From Methylocystis sp. H62 (GTDB lineage: Bacteria > Pseudomonadota > Alphaproteobacteria > Rhizobiales > Beijerinckiaceae): a stretch of DNA of 64,000 bases. Below the pieces are notes generated by a model. It saw only the letters and a list, made by a program, of their open reading frames with translations, was not told the origin of the DNA and made no database searches. The stretch is taken from positions 186,001-250,000 of the forward strand of contig NZ_JADNQZ010000059.1 in assembly GCF_015709515.1 (NCBI RefSeq), read 5' to 3'. This document shows, one piece after another, positions 1 through 7,840 of this stretch; position 1 is the stretch's first letter, and the number at the start of each line of letters is the position of its first letter. The position numbers and the translations under genes were made by a program.

Positions 1-1193
1 TCGAATTCCAGCCCCGGATCGATCGACAGCGCATAGGCTTCCTCCTCGAAGTGAATCGCATGTTCCTCGCCGCTGGAGAGCGCGCGGATGACGATCGTCG
101 GCAAGGAGTTTTCCCGAAGCAGCCAGACAAGATAACGCGCATAGACGGTGAAGGAGTCGATCATGACGCCGTGGCGATGGGGAACGACGTCCTTCCAGTT
201 TTCGCGGCCGGGCTCCGCGAGCGGCGCGACGGAAATGCGGAAATCATCGGCGCCGTCGGCGTTGTTGCGTATGTAGAGAAGGTCGCCATGCGGCTCGACG
301 TCGTAGCGCAGGCGCGGTTCGCGCGGCGCGACGATGCGCGGCGTCGGATTGCTCTCGCGAAGATCGATGAGCCAGCATTCCGTCGCGTCATGGCCGTGGA
401 TGGACACAATCGCGAAACGCCTGCAGCGGCTTTCATGCAGGCTGACGAACCAGGCGCTGTCGGTTTCCTCGATGATCAGCGCGTCGTCGGCGGGATCGGC
501 GCCCACTTCGTGTCGAAAGACCTGCGCGGTGCGATGGTTCTCGTCGATCAGCACATAGTAGTAGGCTTTCGAATTGGCCTGCCAGACAACGGCGCCGTCG
601 CTGTCGCTCACGACGTCGGCGCGGTCGAGGCCATCGCTCAACGCCCTGGTGCGGATGTCGTATAGCTCCGAGCCCGCGTCGTCGACGCTCCAGGCAAGCT
701 GCGCATGATCGGGCGCATGCGCCGCGTCGCCGATATCGAAGAAGTCGTGGCCTTTGGCGAGCGCATCGCCGTCGAGGAGCACGGTTTCGGCGCCGCCGTC
801 TCGCGGCGTCCGGCAGTAGAGCGGATGTTCCGCGCCCTCGTGGAAGCGTTCGTAATAGGCGTAAGGCCCGTCCGGCTCGGGAACCTCGCTGTCATCCTCC
901 TTGATGCGGCCGCGCATTTCGGCCACCAGCGCCCTGCGTAAATTTTTGAGCGGCGCCATGACGCCATCGCAGTAAGCGTTTTCCGTCTCGATCAGCTCGG
1001 CGATGTCGTCGGGAAGCGCATCCGGGTCGCGCAGCACCTCGCGCCAGTTTTTCGCCGCGAGCCAGTCGTAGGGATCATCGAGCACGCGGCCATGGATGAC
1101 TCTGCGCGTGTGGCGCTGCGCGGCGACGGGCGGCGCCGCGCCCGCGAGTTCGAAGCGCCAATCCGATGTCTTCGCCGTCGTATCGCGGGCCAT
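1..1193 (-). CDS. ptrB: Oligopeptidase B (S9A), 3' end beyond window
   Basis: N-terminal 397 codons of a prolyl-oligopeptidase-family serine peptidase that cleaves short peptides after basic residues. The start is the ATG at 1193, and the frame is open to the window edge. The visible part is the N-terminal segment and the first beta-propeller blades: HGRVLDDPYDWL near residue 37, EMRGRIKEDDSEVPEPDGPY near residue 90, and YYERFHEGAEHPLYCR just after, all typical of PtrB. The alpha/beta hydrolase domain with the Ser-Asp-His triad lies outside the window, so activity cannot be judged. It is divergent from the small gene at 1364. Confidence 0.88.
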   Translation of the reverse strand, partial: MARDTTAKTSDWRFELAGAAPPVAAQRHTRRVIHGRVLDDPYDWLAAKNWREVLRDPDALPDDIAELIETENAYCDGVMAPLKNLRRALVAEMRGRIKEDDSEVPEPDGPYAYYERFHEGAEHPLYCRTPRDGGAETVLLDGDALAKGHDFFDIGDAAHAPDHAQLAWSVDDAGSELYDIRTRALSDGLDRADVVSDSDGAVVWQANSKAYYYVLIDENHRTAQVFRHEVGADPADDALIIEETDSAWFVSLHESRCRRFAIVSIHGHDATECWLIDLRESNPTPRIVAPREPRLRYDVEPHGDLLYIRNNADGADDFRISVAPLAEPGRENWKDVVPHRHGVMIDSFTVYARYLVWLLRENSLPTIVIRALSSGEEHAIHFEEEAYALSIDPGLEF

Positions 1194-1363
1194 GTCGTTC
1201 TCCGCCGATTGCTTTCCGAGGCTTTTATCACTGCTTGCAGCGCCGCGCAGCGATCTCTCTGGAAGCGATCTCTCGGGTCAGTTGAGATCGAAGCAATTTG
1301 TAAATCAATCGCGCCTTAGCCTTGCCGCTAATGACCTGTCCGCTTTTGGATGAGGAGCGATTC

Positions 1364-1534
1364 ATGCGTTACTCCCACGCTGCGCTCAGTCCGGTTTCCG
1401 TCGGCGAGCGAAGGACTTCCCGCCCCAACGACATTCCTGTGCGCCGCGCGTCCGCGCTGCGCCGGCTCGCATGGAAGATCCTCTATTCGAGCTTCATCGC
1501 CGGCGTCGCGATCTACGTGTGGTGGCGACGCTAG
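1364..1534 (+). CDS. Small single-span membrane protein, unknown
   Basis: 56-residue protein. The ATG at 1364 is preceded by a strong GAGGAG (1352-1357) with 6-nt spacing, which is the main reason to accept it and to reject in-frame ATGs at 1322 and 1331. The N-terminal 30 residues are basic and polar; the C-terminal half holds one probable membrane helix (ILYSSFIAGVAIYVW) ending in a WRR anchor. I recognise no family. It stands alone between the divergent ptrB and the PsiF-like gene. Confidence 0.5.
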   Translation: MRYSHAALSPVSVGERRTSRPNDIPVRRASALRRLAWKILYSSFIAGVAIYVWWRR

Positions 1535-1697
1535 CCATTTTTGGCGCTGCTGCGTTGCGTCAAAGACAAACTGTCATAAATCGCCTAAGCTTCAGGTGTG
1601 GCCGATGGCGCACGCGCGCTCGCGCGTGATGGAGTCGCGCCGCAATTGGATCAACATGCGGCGTTGCGGCGCGCCTCGAAGCAAAGAAGAAACGTAG

Positions 1698-2021
1698 ATG
1701 TTCACCAATATGAAAAGCATTGTCGCTGGCGTCCTATGCGCCAGCCTCTCCTTCGGCGCCGCCGCGCTCGCCGAGACGAAGGCGCCTGACGCGCCGACCG
1801 CCTGGGCGCCGCCTGCGGAAATCGCGCCAAAGAGCGTCGCGACTGCAGCAGCGCCCGCGCCGAGCGCCGAGGCGCCTGCCGCCGCTACGCAGCCGGCGAG
1901 CGCCGCGACAGGGGCGAAGACGCATGCGGAGAGGGAAAAAGACTGCCGCGCGCAAGCCGACGCTAAAGGGCTTCACGGCAAAGACCGCAAACACTTCAAG
2001 ACCGACTGTCTGAAGGGATGA
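1698..2021 (+). CDS. Exported PsiF-repeat protein
   Basis: 107 residues. A signal peptide (hydrophobic SIVAGVLCASLSFGAAALA, cleavage near residue 25) is followed by a low-complexity Ala/Pro linker of about 45 residues and one C-terminal PsiF-type repeat: two Cys flanking a basic stretch, DCRAQADAKGLHGKDRK then CLKG. E. coli PsiF is a phosphate-starvation-induced periplasmic protein of unknown function with two such repeats; this one has one. The start is the ATG at 1698, with AGAAG nearby; an in-frame ATG at 1710 is the alternative. Confidence 0.7.
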   Translation: MFTNMKSIVAGVLCASLSFGAAALAETKAPDAPTAWAPPAEIAPKSVATAAAPAPSAEAPAAATQPASAATGAKTHAEREKDCRAQADAKGLHGKDRKHFKTDCLKG

Positions 2022-2056
2022 TAGGTCCGCCGGTCGCCTCGCGCGGCCGGCGCCGC

Positions 2057-2172
2057 TAGAGCGCTTCCCGATCACATGGAATCATGTAATCGATAAGGAA
2101 TCGCTCCAGATAAAAGCGTTGGAGCAGGTTCTCACCGAAAAAGTCCGATCAACTTTTTCGGAACCTGCTTTA
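2057..2172. repeat. Intergenic repeat family A, copy 1
   Basis: About 115 bp, starting TAGAGCGCTTCCCGATCACA and ending AACCTGCTTTA. It is nearly identical to 24000-24114 and to the reverse complement of 21625-21736. An internal inverted repeat pairs GAAAAAGT with ACTTTTTC. The terminal TTA (2170-2172) is the stop codon of ispB read on the minus strand. Confidence 0.85.
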
Positions 2173-3180
2173 GTAGACGCGGTCGATGCAGAAGTCGACG
2201 ACTTCGAGCAGCGCGCTCTTCCATGGCGATGCGGGGAAAATCTCCATCGCGTCGCGTGCGATGGCGCCGTAATGCGCCGCGCGCTCGATCGTATCTTCGA
2301 GCGCCTTGTGCTTCTTCATCAGACCGCAGGCGGTCTCGACGTCGCCGTCCTTGATTTCGGCCTTTTCCAGCGTGCGCCGCCAGAACTCGCGTTCTTTCTC
2401 ATTGCCGCGACGGAAGGCGAGCACCACGGGGAGCGTGATCTTGCCCTCGCGGAAGTCGTCGCCGACGTTCTTGCCGAGCTTGGTGGACGAGCCGCCATAA
2501 TCGAGCGCGTCGTCGATAAGCTGGAAAGCGACGCCGAGATTCATGCCATAGCTGCGCGCGGCGGCTTCGTCCGCCTTCGGCTTGCCGCCGAGCATCACGC
2601 CGACTTCGGCCGCGGCGGCGAAAAGCTCCGCCGTTTTGCGGCGGATGACGCCCATATAGGCGTCCTCGGTGGTGGTAGTGTCCTTCGCGGCGTTGAGCTG
2701 CATGATCTCGCCTTCGGCGATCACCGCGGCGGCTTGCGAAACCACGGAGAGCGGCGCGATGACGCCGGGCTCGACCATCATTTTGAAGGCGTGGCCGAGC
2801 AGGAAGTCGCCGACGAGCACGCAGGTCTGATTGCCCCACAGCATGCGGGCGGCGATCTTGCCGCGGCGCATGTCGCTTTCGTCGACGACGTCGTCATGGA
2901 GCAGCGTCGCCGTATGCATGAATTCAATGCCGGCGGCGAATTTCAGATGCCCGTCGCCCCTGTAGCCGCACATGCCGGCGGTGGCGAGAACGAGCATCGG
3001 CCGCAAACGCTTGCCGCCGGCGGAGATGAGATGATTGGCGACCTCGGGAATCGTCGTGACGTCGGAGCCCATGCGCTGAATGATCAGCTGATTGGTGCGC
3101 TCCAGGTCGGGCTTGATGAGTTCGAGGAGACTGTCGAGGCCGGCGTCCTTTTTCTCATCGAGCGGAATGACGATACCCAC
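2170..3180 (-). CDS. ispB: Polyprenyl diphosphate synthase
   Basis: 336 residues; trans-polyprenyl synthase making the octa-/decaprenyl diphosphate side chain of ubiquinone from FPP/GPP and IPP. Visible motifs are GGKRLRP (55-61) for IPP binding, the first Asp-rich motif LLHDDVVDESD (D96, D97, D100), and the second, LIDDALD (D223, D224, D227). Full family length. The stop TAA coincides with the edge of repeat family A. Chain length cannot be read from the sequence. It is divergent from the COG4123 methyltransferase across a palindromic repeat. Confidence 0.93.
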   Translation of the reverse strand: MGIVIPLDEKKDAGLDSLLELIKPDLERTNQLIIQRMGSDVTTIPEVANHLISAGGKRLRPMLVLATAGMCGYRGDGHLKFAAGIEFMHTATLLHDDVVDESDMRRGKIAARMLWGNQTCVLVGDFLLGHAFKMMVEPGVIAPLSVVSQAAAVIAEGEIMQLNAAKDTTTTEDAYMGVIRRKTAELFAAAAEVGVMLGGKPKADEAAARSYGMNLGVAFQLIDDALDYGGSSTKLGKNVGDDFREGKITLPVVLAFRRGNEKEREFWRRTLEKAEIKDGDVETACGLMKKHKALEDTIERAAHYGAIARDAMEIFPASPWKSALLEVVDFCIDRVY

Positions 3181-3266
3181 GGACCCCCCTTAAGCCTTAC
3201 GTTTTCTGGCGCGAACTTACGGCTTTGGGATGGAGGCGGCAAGTCGGCGGCGTAGGCTATCGCAAT

Positions 3267-3388
3267 CACCCTCCCCTTGAGGGGGAGGGTCGCATTGCGA
3301 TAGCAATGCGGGGTGGGGTGACAGGCGGCAAAGACCTTGGGTTCACCCCACCCCGGCGCTCCACCCTCCCCCTCAAGGGGAGGGTGGA
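3267..3388. repeat. Composite palindromic repeat family C, copy 1
   Basis: CACCCTCCCCTTGAGGGGGA, then a small hairpin (CGCATTGCGATAGCAATGCG) and GGGTGGGGTGA, mirrored about 30 bp later by TCACCCCACCCCG and CCCTCCCCCTCAAGGGGAGG. The whole forms nested stems between divergent ispB and the methyltransferase. The second full copy is at 16468-16644. Confidence 0.8.
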
Positions 3389-3418
3389 GCGCCGCGGGAT
3401 GTGAGCCTCTCGGCTCCT

Positions 3419-4096
3419 ATGAAAGACGCGAGTTTGGATGGTTTTCTCGGCGGGCGCCTGCGCCTGCGTCAAAGCGCCGCCGGCCACCGCTCCGGCACCG
3501 AGGCGGAGCTTCTCGCCGCCGCGACGCCCCAACATCAGCAGGGGCTCATTCTCGACGTCGGCGCGGGGTCGGGCGCGGTCGGGCTGATGGCGGCGCTGCG
3601 CGCGCCTGGCGCGATCGTTGGCCTTGTGGAGATCGACCCCGAGTCTTGCGCGCTCGCGCGCGAAAACGTCGCCGAAAATGCGCTGGGCGCAAGGGCGACG
3701 GTTTACCAAGCCGACGTTCTCGCGGCGAAATCGCGCCGCGCCGCTGGACTGATCGACGAGAGGGCGGCGCTCGTGCTCACCAATCCGCCGTTTCACGACG
3801 CCGGCAAGGTGCGCGCGACGCCCGACGCGGCCAAGGCGCGCGCCCATATCGCCAGCGCGCCGCTGATGGATTGGGTCCGGGCCTGTCTCGCGCTGCTCGC
3901 GCCTAGCGGAACTTTCGTGATGATCCACCGCGCCGACGCGCTCGCCGAATGCCTCGCGGCTGTGCAGGGCAGAATAGGGGGCGTGTCGATCCAGGCGATC
4001 CACACGCGGGCCGACGCGCCGGCGACGCGCATTCTTCTCGCCGGCGTCAAGGGCTCGAAAGCGCCGCTGTCGATCTTGAAGGCGATAGTGGTCTAA
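3419..4096 (+). CDS. COG4123 SAM methyltransferase (TrmN6-like)
   Basis: 225 residues; class I methyltransferase related to tRNA1(Val) adenine-37 N6-methyltransferase. Motif I is ILDVGAGSGAVG (about 44-55), the acidic end of beta-2 is LVEIDPES, and the catalytic N6-adenine motif is NPPF (about 122-125), fitting base amino-methylation. The family-typical N terminus FLGGRLRLRQ is present. The substrate (tRNA) is inferred from the family. The start is uncertain: ATG 3419 is used here, but the in-frame GTG 3401, immediately after the palindromic repeat, is possible; neither has a strong ribosome site. Confidence 0.8.
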   Translation: MKDASLDGFLGGRLRLRQSAAGHRSGTEAELLAAATPQHQQGLILDVGAGSGAVGLMAALRAPGAIVGLVEIDPESCALARENVAENALGARATVYQADVLAAKSRRAAGLIDERAALVLTNPPFHDAGKVRATPDAAKARAHIASAPLMDWVRACLALLAPSGTFVMIHRADALAECLAAVQGRIGGVSIQAIHTRADAPATRILLAGVKGSKAPLSILKAIVV

Positions 4097-4128
4097 TATG
4101 AATCCCGGTTGATCAGTTCGCTGGGCTT

Positions 4129-4235
4129 GTCATTCCCGGCGGGCCGCAGGCCTGACCGGGAATCCAGAGCCGATACAGCAGCGCTGATTTTCCTCTGGAT
4201 TCCCGATCGCGCGTGAGATGCGCGTCGGGAATGAC
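4129..4235. repeat. Intergenic repeat family B, copy 1
   Basis: 107 bp bounded by GTCATTCCCGG and CGGGAATGAC in inverted orientation. Inside, GGGAATCCAGAGC is mirrored by CTCTGGATTCCC, so two nested hairpins can form. Copies are at 15300-15407, 32276-32379 and (shortened) 53312-53390. Here it lies between convergent genes. Confidence 0.85.
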
Positions 4236-4263
4236 AGGCCTGCGACTCAGGCGAAACGCGTAT

Positions 4264-5814
4264 TTACGCCGCGCGCTGCGACGCCGCGGGCGGGCTCGAG
4301 AGCTGCGGCTCCCAGTAATTGCCCTTATCAAACATGTGCCGCGCCTGCGCATATTGAAACATGATGCGCGCGACGATGGTGATGGTCTCCGGCTTGCGCA
4401 CGGCGGCGCCCCAGACCTTGTTCCACATGCGGCCTTCCGCCTCGCCCATCTTGCGCACGTCCATGCCGACCTGCATCGCCTGCTGTTCGACCTCGCGCAG
4501 CGATTTCGGATCGAAGGGCTGCGGCGCCGGCGCCTTGCGGTGGCGGCCAAAAGTGCTGATCAGGCGCAGCATGCGTTCGCCGAAGGCGGCCGGGGCGTAG
4601 ATCGCGTTGCAGAGATTCTGCATGCCGTGATGCAGCTCTTCCATGCTCATCGTCTGGCACTGGATGTTGGAGCTCCACGGCACCGCCTGGGTCTCGACGC
4701 CGCCGGTGAGCAGCCGCCCCTCGCGGGTGATGCGGTCGAAGAGCGGCGTCGCCTCCGAGGCCATCAGCGCGCCGAGGCTGAAGATCGGAATCGGCGTCGC
4801 CATGGCGAACTCATATTGCTGGGCGAATACGCTCGGGCCGTCATGGTCGAAGCCGACGATCATGCCGCCCATCACCGACATGCCATGGTGGACGAGCTTC
4901 TGGATTTCGTCGACGAGGCTGATCTTGAGATTCTGCCGCTTGCCGGTCTCCCGCAGGCTTTCGACATTGGGCGTCTCGATGCCGACGAAGACCTGCGTCA
5001 GGCCCGCCGCGACGCACATGTCGAGCAGTTCCTCGTCGCGCGTCGCGTCGATGGAGATCTGCGTGACGAACTCCATCGGACGATCGCGGCGCCAATGCGC
5101 GATCGCCGCGAGCAGCTCCTTGCAGTGCGCGCGATACGCGGTGAAATTGTCGTCGGCGAGGAAGGCCGTGCGATAGCCCGCCGCCCAGAGCGCGTCGAGT
5201 TCGGCGAGGACGTTGGCGATCGGCTTGTGACGCTGCTTGCGCCCCAGATATTGAATGACGTCGCAGAATTCGCATTCGAACGGACAGCCGCGCGAGGTCT
5301 GCACCGCGCCGAGAATCGCGCGGTCGTTGCGATAAAGATCCCAGCGCGGCGGCGGCGAAGCGGCGAGCGACGGCTTGTCGCCGACATAGCTGTCCTTCGG
5401 CTTGCCGGCGCTAAGATCGGAGAAAATTTCGCCGGCGATTTCCTCGATCTCGCCGCTGACCAGCACGTCGCAGTGGTCGCGCAGCCGCGCCGGCGAAAGG
5501 CTCGCATAAGGGCCGCCGATGATGACGCGCTTGCCGCGGCGGCGGAATTCGTCGGCGATGGCGATCATCCGGCCGCGCTGGCTGACCTTGCCGGTGATCG
5601 CGACGTAGTCGGCAGGATGGTCGAAATTCACCGGTTCGACCTGCTCTTCGCAAAGTTCGAAGGCGAAGTCCCTGGGCGCGAGCGCCGCGACGGTCGCCGT
5701 GGCGAGGTCCGCCATCATCACGCCGCCCGCCACGCCCGACGCCGCCAGCGCCTCGCCGCCGAAATAAGTTGGAAAATCACCAGCAGGATTGATGAGATAA
5801 ATCGAAACGGACAT
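4264..5814 (-). CDS. B12-binding-domain radical SAM protein
   Basis: 516 residues. Residues about 1-140 form a Rossmann-like cobalamin-binding domain (GGPYASLSP around 100-108, SGEIEEIAGEIF around 120-131) without an obvious DxHxxG. A radical SAM barrel follows, with the cluster motif CPFECEFC (C177, C181, C184), and then a C-terminal extension of the type seen in methylases such as HpnP/HpnR or BchE-like enzymes. Substrate unknown. Start: ATG 5814 has GAGGGG just upstream; an in-frame start 57 bp earlier lacks one. It is followed convergently by repeat family B and has no pathway partner next to it, so the reaction cannot be inferred from context. Confidence 0.85.
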   Translation of the reverse strand: MSVSIYLINPAGDFPTYFGGEALAASGVAGGVMMADLATATVAALAPRDFAFELCEEQVEPVNFDHPADYVAITGKVSQRGRMIAIADEFRRRGKRVIIGGPYASLSPARLRDHCDVLVSGEIEEIAGEIFSDLSAGKPKDSYVGDKPSLAASPPPRWDLYRNDRAILGAVQTSRGCPFECEFCDVIQYLGRKQRHKPIANVLAELDALWAAGYRTAFLADDNFTAYRAHCKELLAAIAHWRRDRPMEFVTQISIDATRDEELLDMCVAAGLTQVFVGIETPNVESLRETGKRQNLKISLVDEIQKLVHHGMSVMGGMIVGFDHDGPSVFAQQYEFAMATPIPIFSLGALMASEATPLFDRITREGRLLTGGVETQAVPWSSNIQCQTMSMEELHHGMQNLCNAIYAPAAFGERMLRLISTFGRHRKAPAPQPFDPKSLREVEQQAMQVGMDVRKMGEAEGRMWNKVWGAAVRKPETITIVARIMFQYAQARHMFDKGNYWEPQLSSPPAASQRAA

Positions 5815-5912
5815 GCACGACCCCTCATGCGCTCCGAACTTTACGCTAATGGAACTTCGCAATACCGACAAGAACTTGTCATCGATCCAAAGTGGATGAC
5901 CGAGCGCAAATC

Positions 5913-5940
5913 ACAAAGAAAAGCGGCCGCTACCGGCCGC
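5913..5940 (-). terminator. Intrinsic terminator of the Tlde1-like gene
   Basis: On the minus strand, GCGGCCG-GTAG-CGGCCGC is followed by TTTTCTTTGT, about 30 bp after the stop of the gene at 5970. This is a classic GC-rich stem with a U-rich tail. Confidence 0.75.
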
Positions 5941-5969
5941 CTTTCATTTTCACGCGTAAGAATAAGTGT

Positions 5970-7040
5970 TTACAGATGCGCGACGACGGCGAGCCGGCGC
6001 ACCTCGCCGTTCTTATAAGCGCGCAGGAAGGCCTGATAGTCGCGGAACGACACGCAGCCGTTCGAATCGCCGTTCGGGCCGAGCATGTAGGTATGGGCGA
6101 GAAGGCCGGCGCGGCCGAAGATCGCGCCCTCGCCGCCGACCGGCGTGAGACGCAGCGCTTCGACGCCATGGAACAGCGCTTCGCGCGGCTTGAGATCGTA
6201 AACATGCGGCGGCGTCGCGCCGCGCATCCGCAAATGAACGTAGCGCGGATCGTCGAGATGTTCGCGCAGGCCTGAATGCGCCTCGAGTTTTGCGCCGCTG
6301 GGCAGATAGACCGTATGCGTCGAGATGTCGTAGACGGCGGTGTAGCGGTCGTAGCGCGTCGCAGGTCCGACCGCCGCGCCGGCCGCGCCCGAAACGCCCC
6401 CGAGGATGCCGGATTTCAGGTCGGAGAGCGTGCCGCCGTCCGGCGCCGCATAGGCGAGCGCCTGTCCGCGCGGCTGCTGCTGGCGCGCCTCTTGCGCCGA
6501 TTGCGCGGCGTCGCCGAGCCCGAAGAATCTCTCGAAGATCGAGCGGTCGTCCGGTCCGGAGCCCGGCACGACGGTGGTGCGCGCCATGCGGCGCAGCGAG
6601 CCCTCATAGAGGCCGCGATTGGCGACGGTGAGTTCGACCGGGCGGCGCGGCGGCAGCGGCGCGTCCTCGGCCGAGGCGACCTGCGCGTCGTCGACGTCCT
6701 GTTGCTCGGGAACGATGGCGGACGGCGTTTGCGCCGCGGGCTGGATGCTGGCGTCAAGCGCGCCGCGCAGCGTCGGTTCAGCGAACGCCAGCGTCTGGCG
6801 CCGGCCGCCGAGGCCGACGATGGCCCCGTAGGGGTTTTGCGCGACAGAGGCGCTTTGCGTGTGGAACGCCGCGGCTGTCTCAGAGCGGGCGGCCTGGCGC
6901 TGCGAGAGCGCCCACCACCCCGCCGACAGGCTCACCGCCAGCGCGACGCCGGCGATGACCAGATGAGACGAGCTCTTGCGAGAATAAATGCGACGATCCA
7001 AAGAAATAAAATCGATTGGCGCACCGATCCCTTGCATCAT
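5970..7040 (-). CDS. DUF2778 / Tlde1-like L,D-transpeptidase-fold protein
   Basis: 356 residues. One membrane helix (about 26-44, LVIAGVALAVSLSAGWWAL) is followed by a disordered Pro/Ala-rich periplasmic linker and a C-terminal DUF2778 domain (about 235-356). The conserved block contains H316 and C329 in HTYMLGPNGDSNGCVSF, the presumed catalytic pair. Tlde1 of Salmonella is a type VI effector that cuts or exchanges peptidoglycan stem peptides; the Hyphomicrobiales DUF2778 proteins are usually chromosomal housekeeping-type genes. No immunity gene is adjacent. Start: ATG 7040, with GGAGG about 10 nt upstream. A terminator follows. Confidence 0.82.
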   Translation of the reverse strand: MMQGIGAPIDFISLDRRIYSRKSSSHLVIAGVALAVSLSAGWWALSQRQAARSETAAAFHTQSASVAQNPYGAIVGLGGRRQTLAFAEPTLRGALDASIQPAAQTPSAIVPEQQDVDDAQVASAEDAPLPPRRPVELTVANRGLYEGSLRRMARTTVVPGSGPDDRSIFERFFGLGDAAQSAQEARQQQPRGQALAYAAPDGGTLSDLKSGILGGVSGAAGAAVGPATRYDRYTAVYDISTHTVYLPSGAKLEAHSGLREHLDDPRYVHLRMRGATPPHVYDLKPREALFHGVEALRLTPVGGEGAIFGRAGLLAHTYMLGPNGDSNGCVSFRDYQAFLRAYKNGEVRRLAVVAHL

Positions 7041-7840
7041 TCGCCCCTACCTCCGAATTACTCTTCCGTCGCAAGGCTCTGAGCTTCGCTGACATTTGCG
7101 CGAAATCGCGACAAAGTTCGGCGAAAGCCAGAACTGCACGGAACGCCTTCACATATTCTCACCAGAACTAAACGGCCTTGCTTGGGCTGCTTTAGGGCGA
7201 ATTCTTGTCCGCGCTTACGGTAAAGACGAATAGTTAAGGCTTTGAAAATGCCGGCTTTCACGAAATGTCCCACCAGGGCGCGGCCAAGTTCGCCGCCGCT
7301 TTGGCGCCAAATGTGGCGCCAAGATTGGCGCTCTCTCGCAGGCGCGTTTTGACGACGCGCGACGGCGAAAGCTGCGCTGCTTCAAGTCGTTCTGAAAAAG
7401 GTTCTGAAAGGGGACGCGGTCTGAACTATTTGAAGCGCCCATCGGATGCAAGGTTGGCCGTAACGGGCGCGTCAAAGCGCCTCGGCGCAATCGCGAGGCG
7501 CGACCTCGTAGCGCGCGGGGGCGAGATTTCGGAAGGGTTGCGCTGAGATCGGCTGCAGGATCGCACGACGACATCATGCCCGGCGCGGTTGGCGCCGAAT
7601 TGGCACCGGCGCCCCGCACAAGGGCGGTCTGAATTCATGGAGCCGCTCGCCGGTCAGGCGATCCCCGCGGTGCAGGAGTTTTGAGTTAGGTTTTGTGCTG
7701 TCGGCATCGACTGGGGCGGTCGAAGGTCGGATTGAACGAGTGCTTATGACCCAAAGGAGGCAGTTGGGTTGCCCATCCAGGGCGTGACCCTCTGTTAGAT
7801 TGGCCTCGATAGGCTTAGTTATGGAATTCGGGGTGCGGAT
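7041..7840. other. 800-bp gene-free stretch with GGCGCC palindromes
   Basis: No convincing gene. Open frames exist (for example 7265-7546, plus strand) but have Arg/Ser-rich translations typical of chance frames. It holds the perfect palindrome TTGGCGCCAA (7301-7310), a second TGGCGCCA (7314-7321) and TTGGCGCCGAATTGGCACC (7589-7607). No tRNA, transposase remnant or clear promoter was seen. Confidence 0.5.

Noticed and set aside
2119-3255. Long plus-strand open frame opposite ispB
   Set aside because: Antisense shadow of a clear polyprenyl synthase; His/Ala/Arg-rich translation without family motifs.
3267-3388. Repeats considered as a CRISPR array
   Set aside because: Units are mirrored palindromes, not evenly spaced direct repeats with unique spacers, and no cas genes exist.
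4213-6018. 601-codon plus-strand frame opposite the radical SAM gene
   Set aside because: Mirror of GC-rich codon bias; the minus strand carries the CxxxCxxC motif, a ribosome site and family blocks.
5970-7040. Type VI secretion effector with immunity gene
   Set aside because: DUF2778/Tlde1-like domain is present, but there is no immunity gene, Hcp, VgrG or PAAR nearby; the membrane-anchored form looks like a chromosomal cell-wall protein.
7265-7546. Possible 93-residue gene in the gene-poor stretch
   Set aside because: No ribosome site, Arg/Ser-rich chance-like composition, no recognisable motif.
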